From assembly GCA_900541345.1 (NCBI GenBank), contig UQJE01000072.1:1-12581 (forward strand): a stretch of 12,581 nucleotides of DNA. Direction: 5' to 3'. Source of the DNA: an uncultured Blautia sp. (lineage in GTDB: Bacteria > Bacillota > Clostridia > Lachnospirales > Lachnospiraceae). Made by a program: the position numbers and the translations under genes. The notes below the pieces were generated by a model that saw only the letters and a program-made list of their open reading frames with translations, did no database searches and had not been told where the DNA came from. Shown piece by piece: positions 1-5,975 of the stretch. The number at the start of each line of letters is the position of its first letter. The first letter of the stretch is position 1.

Positions 1-383
1 AATCCCTGTCCTGTAAATCCACCTTCTTGAAATCCGCCTCTGAACAGATCCCCGAAAATATCTCTGAAAATATCCTCTGCATTTCCGCCTTCAAAATGAA
101 ACTCCCTGTAATTTGCTCCCGGATTTTCATAAGGGTTTCCACCGCTTCCCATGCTGCCGTCAAAAGCAGAATGACCAAACTGGTCGTAAAGTTTTCTTTT
201 TTCAGAATCACTCAGAACATTATATGCCTCTGTGATTTCCTTAAACTTCTGCTCTGCCTGGGGATTTCCTCCGTTTGTATCCGGATGATACTTCTTAGCC
301 AGCTTTCTGTATGCCTTTTTTATGGAACCCTCATCTGCAGTTCTGGAAATTCCCAGGATTTCATAATAATCCTTTCTTTGCAC
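1..383 (-). CDS. DnaJ-like J-domain co-chaperone (3' end outside window)
   Basis: The visible 127 residues begin with a canonical J domain: DYYEILGIS near residues 5-13, the helix II run KKAYRKLAKKY, and the HPD tripeptide at about 33-35 that stimulates the DnaK ATPase. Helix IV ends in YDQFG. A glycine/phenylalanine-rich linker follows, with repeated DIF/DLF motifs (EDIFRDIFGDLF). The zinc-finger and client-binding domains, if present, lie beyond the left edge, so full DnaJ (type I) cannot be told from a CbpA-like type II protein. There is no ATG. Tandem GTG codons at 384-386 and 381-383 sit downstream of a strong GGAGGAGGT site at 391-399, and the inner GTG has the better 7-8 nt spacing. 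The gene follows hsp20 on the same strand with about 70 nt between them, a pairing that suggests a common stress-protein unit: Hsp20 holds unfolded clients and the J-protein passes them to DnaK. Confidence 0.9.
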   Translation of the reverse strand, partial: MQRKDYYEILGISRTADEGSIKKAYRKLAKKYHPDTNGGNPQAEQKFKEITEAYNVLSDSEKRKLYDQFGHSAFDGSMGSGGNPYENPGANYREFHFEGGNAEDIFRDIFGDLFRGGFQEGGFTGQG

Positions 384-412
384 CACTGTCACCTCCTCCA
401 CATTTAAGAATG

Positions 413-433
413 CCCCGGGAAAAACTCCCGGGG
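413..433. other. GC-rich hairpin between hsp20 and the dnaJ-like gene
   Basis: CCCCGGGA and TCCCGGGG form a perfect 8-bp stem around a 5-nt loop. Read on the plus strand it is followed, after six bases, by a T6 run, as in an intrinsic terminator, but no plus-strand gene enters it. Read on the minus strand, the direction of hsp20 and dnaJ, it lies between the two genes and is followed only by CATTCTT. It is therefore more likely a partial terminator, an mRNA stabiliser or a processing site that sets the hsp20:dnaJ ratio. It does not have the CIRCE sequence. Confidence 0.5.
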
Positions 434-454
434 ACTCTGTTTTTTATTTCTATA

Positions 455-883
455 TTATTCAATGGAAATATATTTATTTTCCTCTACTTCCGGTTTTGCT
501 TCTTTTTTCGGCACCTGAAGTCTCAAGATTCCATCTTTAAATTCAGCTTTAATGTCCTCCTGCGTCACATCTTTCCCTACAAAAAAGCTTCTCTGACAGG
601 AACCGGAATACCGCTCACGGCGGATAAATTTTCCTTCTTCTTTTTTCTGTTCTGCTGCTTTCACTGCGCGGATTGTTAAATAACCGTCTTTCAGCTCTGC
701 CTGTATTTCTTCTTTTTTATATCCCGGAAGGTCAATTTCCAGTTCATAGCCTTTTTCCAGTTCTTTGATGTCTGTCTTCATCAGACAATTGGCTGTCTGC
801 CGTTTCTCCTGTTTATCATCAAAAAATGGAAAGTCAAAAAAGTCATCAAATACATCTCCTGTAAAAAATCCCGGTCTTAACAT
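455..883 (-). CDS. Hsp20/alpha-crystallin family small heat-shock protein
   Basis: A 142-residue ATP-independent holdase of typical length for bacterial small heat-shock proteins. It has a short Phe/Asp-rich N-terminal arm (FFDFPFFDD, about residues 15-23), then the alpha-crystallin domain from about 34 to 126. That domain includes the strand ELEIDLPGYKKEEI, the DGYLTI strand and the signature GILRLQVPKK near 118-127. A C-terminal IxI oligomerisation motif (ISI, 139-141) ends the protein. The ATG at 881-883 is preceded by AAAGGGG (893-899) at 9 nt. It is the first gene of a probable hsp20-dnaJ unit driven by the promoter at 955-983. Its leader of about 65 nt is A/C-rich and contains a perfect 9-bp tandem repeat (plus-strand TTTTATTTG at 918-926 and 927-935). 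I see no CIRCE (HrcA) and no paired GGTCAAA (CtsR) sites, so the heat-shock control is not obvious. Confidence 0.95.
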   Translation of the reverse strand: MLRPGFFTGDVFDDFFDFPFFDDKQEKRQTANCLMKTDIKELEKGYELEIDLPGYKKEEIQAELKDGYLTIRAVKAAEQKKEEGKFIRRERYSGSCQRSFFVGKDVTQEDIKAEFKDGILRLQVPKKEAKPEVEENKYISIE

Positions 884-954
884 AAGTCCAGTCCCCTTTC
901 TCTTTATATCTTTTCTGTTTTATTTGTTTTATTTGTTATCTTTGTTCTATTTAT

Positions 955-983
955 GTTATAACACTTAGCTTTTCTCATGTCAA
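955..983 (-). promoter_or_regulatory. Sigma-A type promoter of hsp20
   Basis: On the minus strand TTGACA (978-983) and TATAAC (955-960) are separated by exactly 17 bp, which is near consensus. The expected start is near 948, giving a leader of about 65 nt. The -10 lies inside a 10-bp palindrome, TGTTATAACA (954-963), which could be an operator. An A/T inverted repeat, AATTTTAT/ATAAAATT (989-1009), sits just upstream of the -35, where an UP element or a repressor site would be expected. Confidence 0.85.
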
Positions 984-1029
984 GAACCAATTTTATTTTT
1001 TATAAAATTATTTTCTCGATAAATAAAAA

Positions 1030-1046
1030 CTGTGACCACATCACAG
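1030..1046 (+). promoter_or_regulatory. Putative Crp/Fnr-family operator
   Basis: CTGTGA-CCACA-TCACAG is a perfect 6-bp inverted repeat with a 5-bp spacer. The half-sites resemble the TGTGA/TCACA of Crp-type sites, although Crp itself uses a 6-bp spacer. Its centre (1038) is at -41 relative to the start predicted from the -10 at 1067-1072, the position from which class II Crp/Fnr activators contact RNA polymerase. The overlapping -35 is poor, as expected for an activator-dependent promoter. The regulator gene is not in the window, and Rex or another dimeric repressor is possible. Confidence 0.6.
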
Positions 1047-1072
1047 AACTTTCTCATAAATCTGGATATAAT
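1044..1072 (+). promoter_or_regulatory. Promoter of the SDR-rhodanese-reductase operon
   Basis: TATAAT at 1067-1072 matches the consensus -10. At the ideal 17-bp distance the -35 position (1044-1049) reads CAGAAC, a poor match that overlaps the right half of the palindrome. The predicted start is near 1079, leaving a short leader of about 29 nt that carries AGGAGG at 1094-1099. Confidence 0.7.
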
Positions 1073-1107
1073 ACATACATAAATAACGCATACAGGAGGA
1101 TTTCTAT

Positions 1108-1854
1108 ATGAGATTAAAAGATAAAGTTGCCATTATTACAGGAGGAAGCCGCGGTATCGGTTTCGCCACAGCAGATAAATTTTTACAGGAAGGAGCTACT
1201 GTTATCCTTACAGCCAGTTCACAGGACTCAGCCGACAAGGCAGTTGCTCTTTTAAAAGAAAAACATCCGGACAGTATTGTTGCCGGTATCAGTCCTGATC
1301 TTTCCAGCCTTAGCTCTGTGCGGGAAGCTTTCCGCTCTGCTACTGAAAAATATGGCTGCGTAGACATTCTTGTAAATAATGCCGGAGTTTCTGAAAGCAC
1401 ACCTTTCACAGAATACACAGAAGAAACCTTTGATAAAGTTATGGACTTAAATGTAAAAGGTGTCTTCAACGCTACAAGAGCAGCAAGTGAATGTATGATT
1501 GCAAGAGGAAACGGCGTGATTCTCTCCACATCTTCTATGGTCAGCATCTCCGGTCAACCAAGCGGTTTTGCCTACCCTGCCTCAAAGTTTGCAGTTAATG
1601 GTCTTACCGTATCTCTTGCCCGCGAACTTGGTCCGAAGGGCATCCGCGTCAATGCAGTGGCTCCGGGAATTACAAGAACAGACATGATGAAAGCCGTTCC
1701 AAAAGAAGTGATAGAGCCGCTTATTAATCAGATTCCTCTTCGCCGCCTGGGAGAACCGGAGGATATTGCAAATGCCTTTGTTTTCCTTGCTTCTGATGAA
1801 GCTTCCTACATTACAGGTGTCGTATTAAGCGTAGACGGTATGGCAAGATCATAA
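1108..1854 (+). CDS. Classical short-chain dehydrogenase/reductase (FabG-like)
   Basis: A 248-residue cytosolic NAD(P)-dependent oxidoreductase of the usual classical-SDR length. The dinucleotide-binding TGGSRGIG lies at 11-18 and the NNAG motif at 90-93. The catalytic residues are Asn115, Ser143, Tyr156 and Lys160 (YPASK), and the family C-terminal signature YITGxxLxVDG is at 234-244. The segment after beta-2 (TASS) has no acidic residue, which leans towards NADPH. ATG 1108 has AGGAGG at 8 nt. It is the first gene of an operon with two sulfane-sulfur genes: the rhodanese starts 36 bp downstream with no terminator between them. It resembles 3-oxoacyl-ACP reductase (FabG), but there are no fatty-acid genes nearby, so a different carbonyl substrate is likely and cannot be named from sequence. 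Confidence 0.93.
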   Translation: MRLKDKVAIITGGSRGIGFATADKFLQEGATVILTASSQDSADKAVALLKEKHPDSIVAGISPDLSSLSSVREAFRSATEKYGCVDILVNNAGVSESTPFTEYTEETFDKVMDLNVKGVFNATRAASECMIARGNGVILSTSSMVSISGQPSGFAYPASKFAVNGLTVSLARELGPKGIRVNAVAPGITRTDMMKAVPKEVIEPLINQIPLRRLGEPEDIANAFVFLASDEASYITGVVLSVDGMARS

Positions 1855-1890
1855 TTTTCACTTTGATTTCACTTAAAAAGGAGAGTTTAA

Positions 1891-2211
1891 ATGGGATTTT
1901 TCGATTTTTTCAAAATGCCTGATATTAATCAGGAAATACAAGCTTATAAAGAAACAGAAGGAGCCATTCTCTTAGATGTCCGTACTTCTCAGGAATACAG
2001 AGAAGGCCATATTCCCGGAAGTAAGAATGTTCCTCTGCAGTCTATTCAAAATATTTCTTCCGTAACTTCACAAAAAGACACCCCGCTTTTTGTATACTGT
2101 CATTCCGGAAGCAGAAGCCGGCAGGCAGTTGATTTTCTTACCCACATGGGCTACACAAATGTAAAAAATTCCGGAGGTATTGCCTCCTATACAGGAAAGG
2201 TGGAAATCTAA
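1891..2211 (+). CDS. Single-domain rhodanese (sulfurtransferase)
   Basis: A 106-residue single-domain rhodanese that would carry sulfane sulfur as a persulfide on its active-site cysteine. LLDVRTSQEYREGHIPGS (27-44) is the conserved first half of the fold. The active-site loop is CHSGSRS with Cys70, the six-residue loop of sulfurtransferases rather than the seven-residue loop of Cdc25-type phosphatases. The C-terminal part has the usual GGIASY. The N-terminus, MGFFDFF, is a short hydrophobic lead-in and not a cleavable signal, so the protein is probably cytosolic. AGGAG at 1879-1883 lies 7 nt before the ATG. Its stop is one base from the start of the next gene, whose product carries a second rhodanese domain, so the two probably pass persulfide sulfur between them. 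Confidence 0.94.
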   Translation: MGFFDFFKMPDINQEIQAYKETEGAILLDVRTSQEYREGHIPGSKNVPLQSIQNISSVTSQKDTPLFVYCHSGSRSRQAVDFLTHMGYTNVKNSGGIASYTGKVEI

Positions 2212-2212
2212 T

Positions 2213-3904
2213 ATGAAAGTTGTCATTATAGGCGGTGTTGCAGGAGGAGCAACTGCCGCAGCCAGAATCCGAAGATTAAACGAGCAGGCTGAGATTATCG
2301 TATTTGAACGCTCCGGATATATTTCCTACGCAAACTGTGGTCTGCCTTATTACATAGGCGATACCATTACAGAGCCTAAGGCCCTTACCCTTCAGACACC
2401 GGAAAGCTTTTTCTCCCGGTTTCAGATCACCATGAAGGTTCGCCACGAAGTTACTGCCATTCATGCAGAACGTAACGTTGTATCTGTAAAAAATCTGGAA
2501 ACCGGTGCGGAGTTTGAGGAGAGCTACGATAAACTTTTGCTCTCCCCTGGGGCAAAACCATCTCTTCCCCCAGTCCCGGGAACTGACATCGACCGTCTTT
2601 TTACGCTTCGCACCGTGGAAGATACTTTCCGTATTAAAGACTATATTAATAAAAAGAAGCCCCGCTCTGTCATACTGGCAGGAGGCGGTTTCATCAGCCT
2701 TGAACTTGCAGAAAATCTCCGTCACCTCGGTATGGAGGTTACCATTATTCAGCGCCCGAAACAGCTTATGAATCCTTTTGATGAAGATATGGCATCTTTT
2801 ATCCACAGTGAAATGCGCAGTCATGGAATCCGCCTTCTTCTCGGGCATACAGTAGAAGGCTTCGAAGAAACAGAAAACGGAGTGCGCGTACTTTTAAAAG
2901 AAGAAGCCCCGCTTTCTGCGGATATGGCAGTTCTCGCCATCGGCGTCTCTCCTGATACTCGCCTTGCAGAAATGGCTGGTCTGAAACTTGGCATAAAAAA
3001 CAGCATCATAGTAAACGAACGAATGGAAACTTCTGTTCCAAATATTTTTGCTGTGGGAGATGCTGTTCAGGTAAAACACTTTGTATCTGGTGGAGATTCC
3101 CTGATTTCTCTTGCAGGTCCTGCAAATAAACAGGGACGCATCGCTGCCGACAATATCTGCGGCAAAGACAGCCGGTATTCGGGCTCACAGGGCAGCTCCA
3201 TTATCAAAGTATTCAATATGACTGCTGCCGTTACAGGACTCAATGAAAAAAGCGCAAAAAAAGCAGGGCTTTCTGTTGACAAAGTAATTCTTTCTCCTAT
3301 GAGTCATGCCGGCTACTATCCAGGCGGCAAAGTAATGACAATGAAAGTGGTATTTGAAAAAGAAACTTACCGCCTTCTCGGCGCTCAGATTGTAGGATAT
3401 GAAGGTGTAGATAAACGAATTGACGTCCTGGCAACTGCAATCCGTGCCGGAATGAAAGCCACGGACTTAAATGAGCTGGATCTTGCTTATGCGCCTCCTT
3501 ATTCCTCCGCCAAAGACCCGGTAAATATGGTTGGATTTATGATTGAAAACATTGCTTCCGGACAGTTGAAACAGTTTCACCTTGAGGATATCAACGACCT
3601 TCCTCTTGATGGAAGCGTAACACTTCTTGACACACGTACAGAAGGGGAATTTTCCCGCGGCCATGTAACTGGCTTTATCAATATCCCAGTTGACCAGCTC
3701 CGCGAAAACCTGAATAAGCTTCCAAAGGACAAACCTGTCTATGTTATGTGCCAGAGCGGTCTTCGAAGCTATATTGCCTGCTGTATTTTAAAAGGCGAAG
3801 GATATGACGCATATAATTTTTCCGGTGGTTACCGCTTCTATGACGCAGTAGTAAATGACCGAAAACTGATCCAGAGTTCTTCCCTCTGCGGAATGGACAA
3901 ATAA
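2213..3904 (+). CDS. CoA-disulfide / persulfide reductase with C-terminal rhodanese domain (CoADR-RHD)
   Basis: A 563-residue FAD/NAD(P)H flavoenzyme. The N-terminal FAD site is GGVAGG (7-12). The single redox cysteine is Cys42 in SYANCGLPYY, the hallmark of CoA-disulfide reductases and NADH peroxidase/oxidase relatives. The NAD(P)-binding loop is AGGGFISLE (156-164), and the second FAD contact is VGDA (281-284). HAGYYPGG (365-372) and YAPPYS (426-431) hold the tyrosines conserved in CoADR active sites. The C-terminal rhodanese domain spans about 455-550, with DTRTEGEF at 473-480 and the active loop CQSGLRS (Cys513). This architecture is known from CoADR-RHD enzymes that reduce CoA-disulfide, CoA-persulfide or polysulfide, releasing sulfide. 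The ATG at 2213, one base after the rhodanese stop, is preferred to an upstream in-frame codon at 2180 because FAD-site spacing and homologues begin at MKVVIIGG. It is the last gene of the operon, before the terminator at 3912-3962. Confidence 0.94.
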   Translation: MKVVIIGGVAGGATAAARIRRLNEQAEIIVFERSGYISYANCGLPYYIGDTITEPKALTLQTPESFFSRFQITMKVRHEVTAIHAERNVVSVKNLETGAEFEESYDKLLLSPGAKPSLPPVPGTDIDRLFTLRTVEDTFRIKDYINKKKPRSVILAGGGFISLELAENLRHLGMEVTIIQRPKQLMNPFDEDMASFIHSEMRSHGIRLLLGHTVEGFEETENGVRVLLKEEAPLSADMAVLAIGVSPDTRLAEMAGLKLGIKNSIIVNERMETSVPNIFAVGDAVQVKHFVSGGDSLISLAGPANKQGRIAADNICGKDSRYSGSQGSSIIKVFNMTAAVTGLNEKSAKKAGLSVDKVILSPMSHAGYYPGGKVMTMKVVFEKETYRLLGAQIVGYEGVDKRIDVLATAIRAGMKATDLNELDLAYAPPYSSAKDPVNMVGFMIENIASGQLKQFHLEDINDLPLDGSVTLLDTRTEGEFSRGHVTGFINIPVDQLRENLNKLPKDKPVYVMCQSGLRSYIACCILKGEGYDAYNFSGGYRFYDAVVNDRKLIQSSSLCGMDK

Positions 3905-3911
3905 AAGCTAA

Positions 3912-3962
3912 GAAGGAGCCATCCCTTTCACGGTCAAAAAACCGCAAAGTGACAGCTCCTTC
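3912..3962. terminator. Bidirectional hairpin between convergent operons
   Basis: GAAGGAGC (3912-3919) pairs with GCTCCTTC (3955-3962). Inside it CTTT/AAAG (3925-3928 with 3946-3949) and CGGT/ACCG (3931-3934 with 3941-3944) stack into one long interrupted stem. On the minus strand the hairpin is followed by TTAGCTTTTATTT, a usable U-rich tail. On the plus strand the tail is weaker. It lies 8 bp after the reductase stop and 10 bp after the deaminase stop, so it probably serves both. Confidence 0.65.
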
Positions 3963-3971
3963 GTATCGTTA

Positions 3972-4463
3972 TCACACTTTAAAAGAAATCTCACGTCCTG
4001 TAGGCGAATACTGATAATATCTCACACCTGCTCTGTCCAGCATCCTTTTTGATGCAATAACAGAAGGTGTGTCTGCATATTTATCACAGGCGTACACAAT
4101 CGTCTTTATTCCTGCCTGAATAATTGCTTTTGCACATTCATTACACGGGAAGAGAGATACATAAAGCTTTGCCCCTTCCAAACTTCCCCCTCTGTAATTT
4201 AAAATGGCGTTTAATTCGCTGTGCGTCACATACAGATATTTTGTCTCAAGAGCCTCTCCCTCTCTTGCCCAGGGAAATTCATCATCTGAGCATCCTTTGG
4301 GAAATCCATTATATCCCATAGAAAGTATCTTGTTGTCTTCACTTACAATGCAGGCTCCAACCTGGGAACTAGGGTCTTTGGAGCGCATTCCGGAAAGAAT
4401 GGCCACCCCCATAAAATATTCGTCCCAGGAAAGATAATCCTGTCGTTTTTGATTTTTGTCCAT
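3972..4463 (-). CDS. dCMP deaminase-like zinc nucleotide deaminase (ComEB family)
   Basis: A 163-residue cytidine/deoxycytidylate deaminase-fold enzyme, expected to convert dCMP to dUMP for thymidylate synthesis. The zinc ligands are visible: His81 with catalytic Glu83 in THSELNAIL, and Cys107/Cys110 in PCNECAKAI. The N-terminal SWDEYFMGVA and the GYNGFPKGCSDD segment (50-61) are typical of the dCMP deaminase/ComEB group. ComEB-type proteins are often annotated as late competence proteins, although the enzymatic role is better founded. The ATG has a GGGGGG run (4471-4476) at 7 nt. It lies 22 bp after rpiB on the same strand and is the last gene before the terminator at 3912-3962. dCTP/dTTP regulation is known in the family but cannot be read here. 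Confidence 0.92.
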   Translation of the reverse strand: MDKNQKRQDYLSWDEYFMGVAILSGMRSKDPSSQVGACIVSEDNKILSMGYNGFPKGCSDDEFPWAREGEALETKYLYVTHSELNAILNYRGGSLEGAKLYVSLFPCNECAKAIIQAGIKTIVYACDKYADTPSVIASKRMLDRAGVRYYQYSPTGREISFKV

Positions 4464-4485
4464 TTAAAATCCCCCCGACGGTATT

Positions 4486-4914
4486 TTATTCTTCTATCTG
4501 TGCAATTCTCCTGATATGTCTCTCATCACCTGAAAATGGTGTATTAAGGAATGTATCCACAATTTTCACAGCCAGCCCTGCGCCGACTACACGACCGCCC
4601 ATTGCAAGAATATTTGCGTCATTGTGAAGTCTTGTCGCCTCAGCTGAAAAACAGTCAGAACAAAGAGCACAACGGATTCCTTTTACTTTGTTTGCAGTAA
4701 TAGAAATACCGATTCCTGTTCCGCAGATTAAAATACCTTTTTCACATTCTCCTGATGCCACTGCATTTGCTACTATTTTTCCATAAACAGGATAATCTAC
4801 TGCCTCTTCACTGTCACAGCCGTAATCTTTATAAGCAATTCCCTGCTCTTCCAGATACTTCTTAACCTCCTGCTTTAATTCAAATCCACCGTGGTCACTT
4901 CCTAATGCTATCAT
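4486..4914 (-). CDS. rpiB: Ribose-5-phosphate isomerase B
   Basis: A 142-residue RpiB/LacAB-family isomerase, which interconverts ribose-5-phosphate and ribulose-5-phosphate in the non-oxidative pentose phosphate pathway. The start MIALGSDHGGFELK carries the substrate-binding His8. ICGTGIG (63-69) includes the catalytic-base cysteine Cys64, and RLHNDANILAMGGRVVG (95-111) contains the phosphate/ring-opening His97. Length and motifs fit RpiB rather than the LacA/LacB galactose-6-phosphate isomerases, and no lac genes are near. The ATG overlaps the tsaC stop in an ATGA tetranucleotide (4911-4914), with AGGAGG at 4922-4927, 7 nt upstream, inside the end of tsaC. This is the arrangement of translationally coupled genes. 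D-allose-6-phosphate isomerase activity is a less likely alternative. Confidence 0.95.
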   Translation of the reverse strand: MIALGSDHGGFELKQEVKKYLEEQGIAYKDYGCDSEEAVDYPVYGKIVANAVASGECEKGILICGTGIGISITANKVKGIRCALCSDCFSAEATRLHNDANILAMGGRVVGAGLAVKIVDTFLNTPFSGDERHIRRIAQIEE

Positions 4915-5975
4915 TTTGTATCCTCCTGTATGTTTATAATTTTATGTCCTGCCGCTTTTAAAAGGCGGTTCATAATTGCCTGTCCCATTCTTGGAGTATA
5001 AAAAGCCTCTGAATAAATAACATCTGCCTCACACTGGTCAAACTCCCGAAGAACCTCATAAAGATTATGCGCAATGGTCTCTTCTTCCTCCCGGCTTCCA
5101 ATGCACTTTACAATTCCGCACGTATATTGTCCCTTTGTTTCCTCTGTGGCAATAATACCCGCTTTTTTCCCCTGCTTTTCTGCTTCCTTTGCAAAATCAT
5201 TGATGGCTTTTACTACCTGGGAAATCTCTCCTTCCACTATAGAAAGCTCTGCCTTTGGCGCATAATGTCTGTATTTCATTCCCGGCGCCTTCGGGCGAAC
5301 CTTACTGTCCGGAGAAATCAGCCCCTTATCCATCTTTACTTCTCCTAATGTTTCCTTCAGCATCTCCAGAGAAATATATCCGGGGCGCAGCACAACCGGC
5401 ATCTCTTCTGTAAAATCTACGATTGTAGATTCCAGACCGATTCCAACGGTTCCTCCGTCCAGGATCATATCAATTCTTTCTCCAAGATCCTCTTTTACAT
5501 GAGAAGCTGTAGTGGGACTCGGTCTTCCGGAAGTGTTGGCGCTGGGCGCCGCCACATATCCTCCTGCCGCCCGGATCAGCTCCTGTGCGATTTTGTCGCT
5601 TGGAAATCTCACGGCAACGCTGTCAAGTCCTCCCGTTGTTTCTGCCGGAACTATATCCGCCTTCTGTAAAATCATGGTAAGGGGACCCGGCCAGTATTTT
5701 TCTGCCAGAATCCTGGCTTTCTCCGGAATTTCCCTGACAATCTTTTTCAGACTTTCCATATCTGCGATATGGATAATAAGCGGATTATCAGAAGGTCTGC
5801 CTTTCGCCGCATATATTTTCATGGAAGCCTGCGGGTCCAGAGCGTTTCCTCCAAGCCCGTAAACCGTCTCCGTAGGGAAAGCCACAAGACCTCCGTTTTT
5901 TAAAATCTCCCCGGCTCTTTTCATTCCCTCTTTATCGATTTTCTCTTCCGTCATGGAGATGATTTCTGCTCTCAT
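4911..5975 (-). CDS. Threonylcarbamoyl-AMP synthase, Sua5 type
   Basis: A 354-residue enzyme that makes L-threonylcarbamoyl-AMP from threonine, bicarbonate and ATP, the first step of the tRNA t6A37 modification. The YrdC domain (about 1-205) shows FPTETVYGLG (33-42), KGRPSDNPL (58-66) with the conserved Lys/Arg, WPGPLT, and APSANTSGRPSPT. The extra C-terminal domain (about 220-354, after PGMKYRHYAP) makes it the long Sua5 form rather than the short TsaC. I chose ATG 5973-5975 over an in-frame GTG at 5982-5984 because AGGTGG (5981-5986) is 5 nt upstream of it and because the ATG forms an ATGA overlap with the upstream stop. It overlaps rpiB by 4 bp. tsaC next to rpiB is a recurrent Firmicutes arrangement. 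Confidence 0.95.
   Translation of the reverse strand: MRAEIISMTEEKIDKEGMKRAGEILKNGGLVAFPTETVYGLGGNALDPQASMKIYAAKGRPSDNPLIIHIADMESLKKIVREIPEKARILAEKYWPGPLTMILQKADIVPAETTGGLDSVAVRFPSDKIAQELIRAAGGYVAAPSANTSGRPSPTTASHVKEDLGERIDMILDGGTVGIGLESTIVDFTEEMPVVLRPGYISLEMLKETLGEVKMDKGLISPDSKVRPKAPGMKYRHYAPKAELSIVEGEISQVVKAINDFAKEAEKQGKKAGIIATEETKGQYTCGIVKCIGSREEEETIAHNLYEVLREFDQCEADVIYSEAFYTPRMGQAIMNRLLKAAGHKIINIQEDTK

Noticed and set aside
27..407. 126-aa plus-strand reading frame at the left edge
   Set aside because: It is antisense to the J-domain gene, whose HPD motif and family pattern are unmistakable. The plus-strand translation has no recognisable family and no start site.
918..935. Tandem TTTTATTTG repeat as a CRISPR or satellite
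   Set aside because: There are only two 9-bp copies in an A/T-rich leader, with no spacers or further copies.
1030..1046. Rex (NADH-sensing) operator reading of the palindrome
   Set aside because: Rex sites in Gram-positives are of the TTGTTAA-N-TTAACAA type with a longer spacer. CTGTGA-N5-TCACAG fits a Crp/Fnr-like site better, although Rex is not fully excluded.
1104..1547. 147-aa minus-strand reading frame in the SDR gene
   Set aside because: It is antisense to the dinucleotide-binding half of the SDR, which accounts for the open frame.
2180..2212. Upstream start for the CoA-disulfide reductase
   Set aside because: It would add 11 residues before the FAD-binding strand and overlap the rhodanese gene. 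ATG 2213 fits the family start and lies one base after the previous stop.
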